Assembly: GCF_002777975.1 (NCBI RefSeq)
Contig: NZ_NGVS01000031.1
Location: forward strand, 186,563-250,562
Length of the DNA: 64,000 nt
Direction of reading: 5' to 3'
DNA from: Shewanella carassii
GTDB taxonomy: Bacteria > Pseudomonadota > Gammaproteobacteria > Enterobacterales > Shewanellaceae
The notes under the pieces were generated by a model that was not told the origin of the DNA, did not search any database, and worked only from the letters and a program-made list of their open reading frames with translations. The translations under genes and the position numbers were made by a program. This document shows positions 62,579 through 64,000 of this stretch, in pieces (position 1 is the first letter of the stretch; the number at the start of each line of letters is the position of its first letter).

Positions 62579-64000
62579 ATGCAATACCCAGCACCTTCTG
62601 CCGTGGCTTTGGCTGTGGCTGCCGTACTCTTTTGCGCCGCATCCGGCGCCGAAACGCTAAATAAGCAAGCGCCCTCTTCGGATGAGTCGCCGGAGACCCG
62701 CGCGGTTGTGACAGTCAAAGACAGAGCCGATAACGGTTTGGATGGCAAAAGCACTCTGGATGAGCAGATGATCCGCCGTACCCCTTCGGCTGATGGCAAC
62801 TTGAGCGACTTGGTCAAATCCAACCCTGCGGTGCGCCTGGAGGGGCTGGATGAAGGGTTTAGTGGCGGTGAAATCAAACCGTCGAAGATCTCCATCTATG
62901 GCGCCGAGTCTGAACAGACAGCGTTTCTTATTGATGGCATCAATATCAACAACGATCTGGATCCTAGCTCAGGCCTGTTTGACGGCAGTGTCGGGGTCTT
63001 GCCGGGGATGAGCTCAGAGCAGGCCTATTTTTTCGATGCCGCCATGCTGGCCGGGATCACCGTTTATGACAACAATGTGCCAGCCAGCCTGGGGGGCTTT
63101 ACCGGCGGGGCCGTAGTGGCAGATACCTTAAGCTACAACGGCGTCAACGGCGGCCAGCTGCGTTACCGTACCAGCCGCAGCAGTTGGACCAGCCAGAAGG
63201 TCGATCCCAACATCAACGAGTTTTTGCAGCAGGCCAGGCCCGACGGCGGTAAGGCCATCTATCAGCCCGATTTTGTTAAACACAGCTATTCGGGGCAGTG
63301 GCAGCAGGGGATTAACGACGAACTGGGCATGGTGCTGGCCTTTGGTCAACGCCGCTCCAGCATTCGCCAGAGCCGGATCATGGATGCAGAAGGCACGGTT
63401 GATTCTCAGGATCAGAGTCGTAGATCGGACAACCTGTTGTTGAATCTGGCCTGGACGCCGGATCCCTTGACCCGAATCGACTGGGACTGGCGTTATTCGG
63501 CCTACCGTGAAGGCCTGTTTATGGGCGAGAACATAGACAATGATTTTGAAGACAGCCACTCGGCACTGGGGGCGACCCTGAGTCTGGAGCGGGAGTTCAG
63601 CCTGGGAAGTTTGTCCCTCAAGGCGGCCTACGACAGCTTTGAGGATGAGCGTCACTCCCAGAGTGATACTGTGCTGGTGATCAGTGATGCCGATACCGGG
63701 CTGGATTACCAGAAGGGGGGCTATGGCGACAGTCGTCTCAAGCAGCGAAATCTGCAACTGCTGGCCGATGTCAGCTTCAAACGCTTCTATTGGGGCGATG
63801 TCAGTCACAGCCTGGAAACCGGCTTGAGTTTCCAGCAGACCGACTATGATTTTTACCGCCCAAGGGAAGTCAATCAGGAGATCCGCTTGATAATGTCGGG
63901 CATGGAGATGCCGCTCGATGAACAAACCGTATTGGCCGGCAGCATAGACACCCGCCACCGCAACTCGGCGGCTTATCTGCAGGACACCATTAAATTTGGT
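62579..64000 (+). CDS. TonB-dependent outer-membrane receptor (partial)
   Basis: 474 codons are visible; the 3' end lies beyond the window. A signal peptide (SAVALAVAAVLFCAASGA, cleaved near 23) is followed by a TonB-box-like ETRAVVTVKDR. The plug domain spans about 55-200, with DLVKSNPAVRLEG, ISIYGAESEQTAFLIDGINI and the conserved GG in PASLGGFTGGAV. Barrel strands follow. The Fur box 15 bp upstream points to uptake of a ferric siderophore or haem; the ligand cannot be deduced. It is not an obvious BtuB. Confidence 0.88.
   Translation, partial: MQYPAPSAVALAVAAVLFCAASGAETLNKQAPSSDESPETRAVVTVKDRADNGLDGKSTLDEQMIRRTPSADGNLSDLVKSNPAVRLEGLDEGFSGGEIKPSKISIYGAESEQTAFLIDGININNDLDPSSGLFDGSVGVLPGMSSEQAYFFDAAMLAGITVYDNNVPASLGGFTGGAVVADTLSYNGVNGGQLRYRTSRSSWTSQKVDPNINEFLQQARPDGGKAIYQPDFVKHSYSGQWQQGINDELGMVLAFGQRRSSIRQSRIMDAEGTVDSQDQSRRSDNLLLNLAWTPDPLTRIDWDWRYSAYREGLFMGENIDNDFEDSHSALGATLSLEREFSLGSLSLKAAYDSFEDERHSQSDTVLVISDADTGLDYQKGGYGDSRLKQRNLQLLADVSFKRFYWGDVSHSLETGLSFQQTDYDFYRPREVNQEIRLIMSGMEMPLDEQTVLAGSIDTRHRNSAAYLQDTIKFG

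Overview
The window looks like the chromosome of a Shewanella-type marine gammaproteobacterium, probably from the S. algae side of the genus. The basis is gene content: divergent metH and cob/btu salvage genes, csgEFG, a chemoreceptor fused to hemerythrin, DUF3581, DUF2956 and DUF3149 families, a trimeric porin, and a tRNA-Leu(CAA). No rRNA, CRISPR array, intact insertion sequence or prophage is visible. Genus and species are inference; no search was run.

Layout. 1-8.1 kb: housekeeping genes (tpm, a general porin, tcdA, pepT, an orphan histidine kinase, a SieB-like membrane protein and a 42-residue DUF3149 protein). 8.3-12.5 kb: a hemerythrin chemoreceptor, tRNA-Leu(CAA) followed by two tandem copies of its own 3' tail plus terminator, an acetate-type transporter (GPR1/FUN34/SatP) and a small outer-membrane barrel. 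13.1-25.0 kb: the B12 block. metH runs left. cobC runs right from a shared intergenic region carrying MetJ-like boxes. A cobalamin riboswitch then precedes the overlapping run btuD-btuC-cobT-cobS-cobU-cobQ-btuR. The binding protein btuF lies 9 kb further on.

25.0-28.4 kb is a more variable, AT-richer patch with a 170-187 bp direct repeat, a Cys-rich unknown, an immunity-protein-like gene, small orphan reading frames and a G-tract cluster. 28.5-33.9 kb is a tight three-gene operon (GDPD lipoprotein, large membrane PEGA protein, double zinc-ribbon membrane protein) of unknown role. 35.4-37.0 kb carries curli export genes csgEFG without the subunits. 37.2-47.4 kb holds a TetR/aldehyde dehydrogenase pair with a palindromic operator, small stress and unknown proteins, a bacterial PH-domain pair and an MsbA-like ABC exporter. 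47.4-50.0 kb is a Fur-box-linked operon of porin, FMN-binding protein and PepSY membrane protein.

50.4-55.0 kb has a DUF3581 protein, a TPR diguanylate cyclase and a TerC-CBS-CorC protein. 55.5-61.3 kb is a six-gene, mostly overlapping operon that extends the E. coli ynbABCD set (CDP-alcohol phosphatidyltransferase, hydrolase-methyltransferase fusion, PAP2-tyrosine phosphatase fusion, CdsA-like enzyme) with a PlsC acyltransferase and a small membrane protein. It reads as a self-contained, poorly characterised phospholipid pathway and is the best candidate for undescribed biology here. The window ends with a pirin and the first 474 codons of a TonB-dependent receptor behind a strong Fur box.
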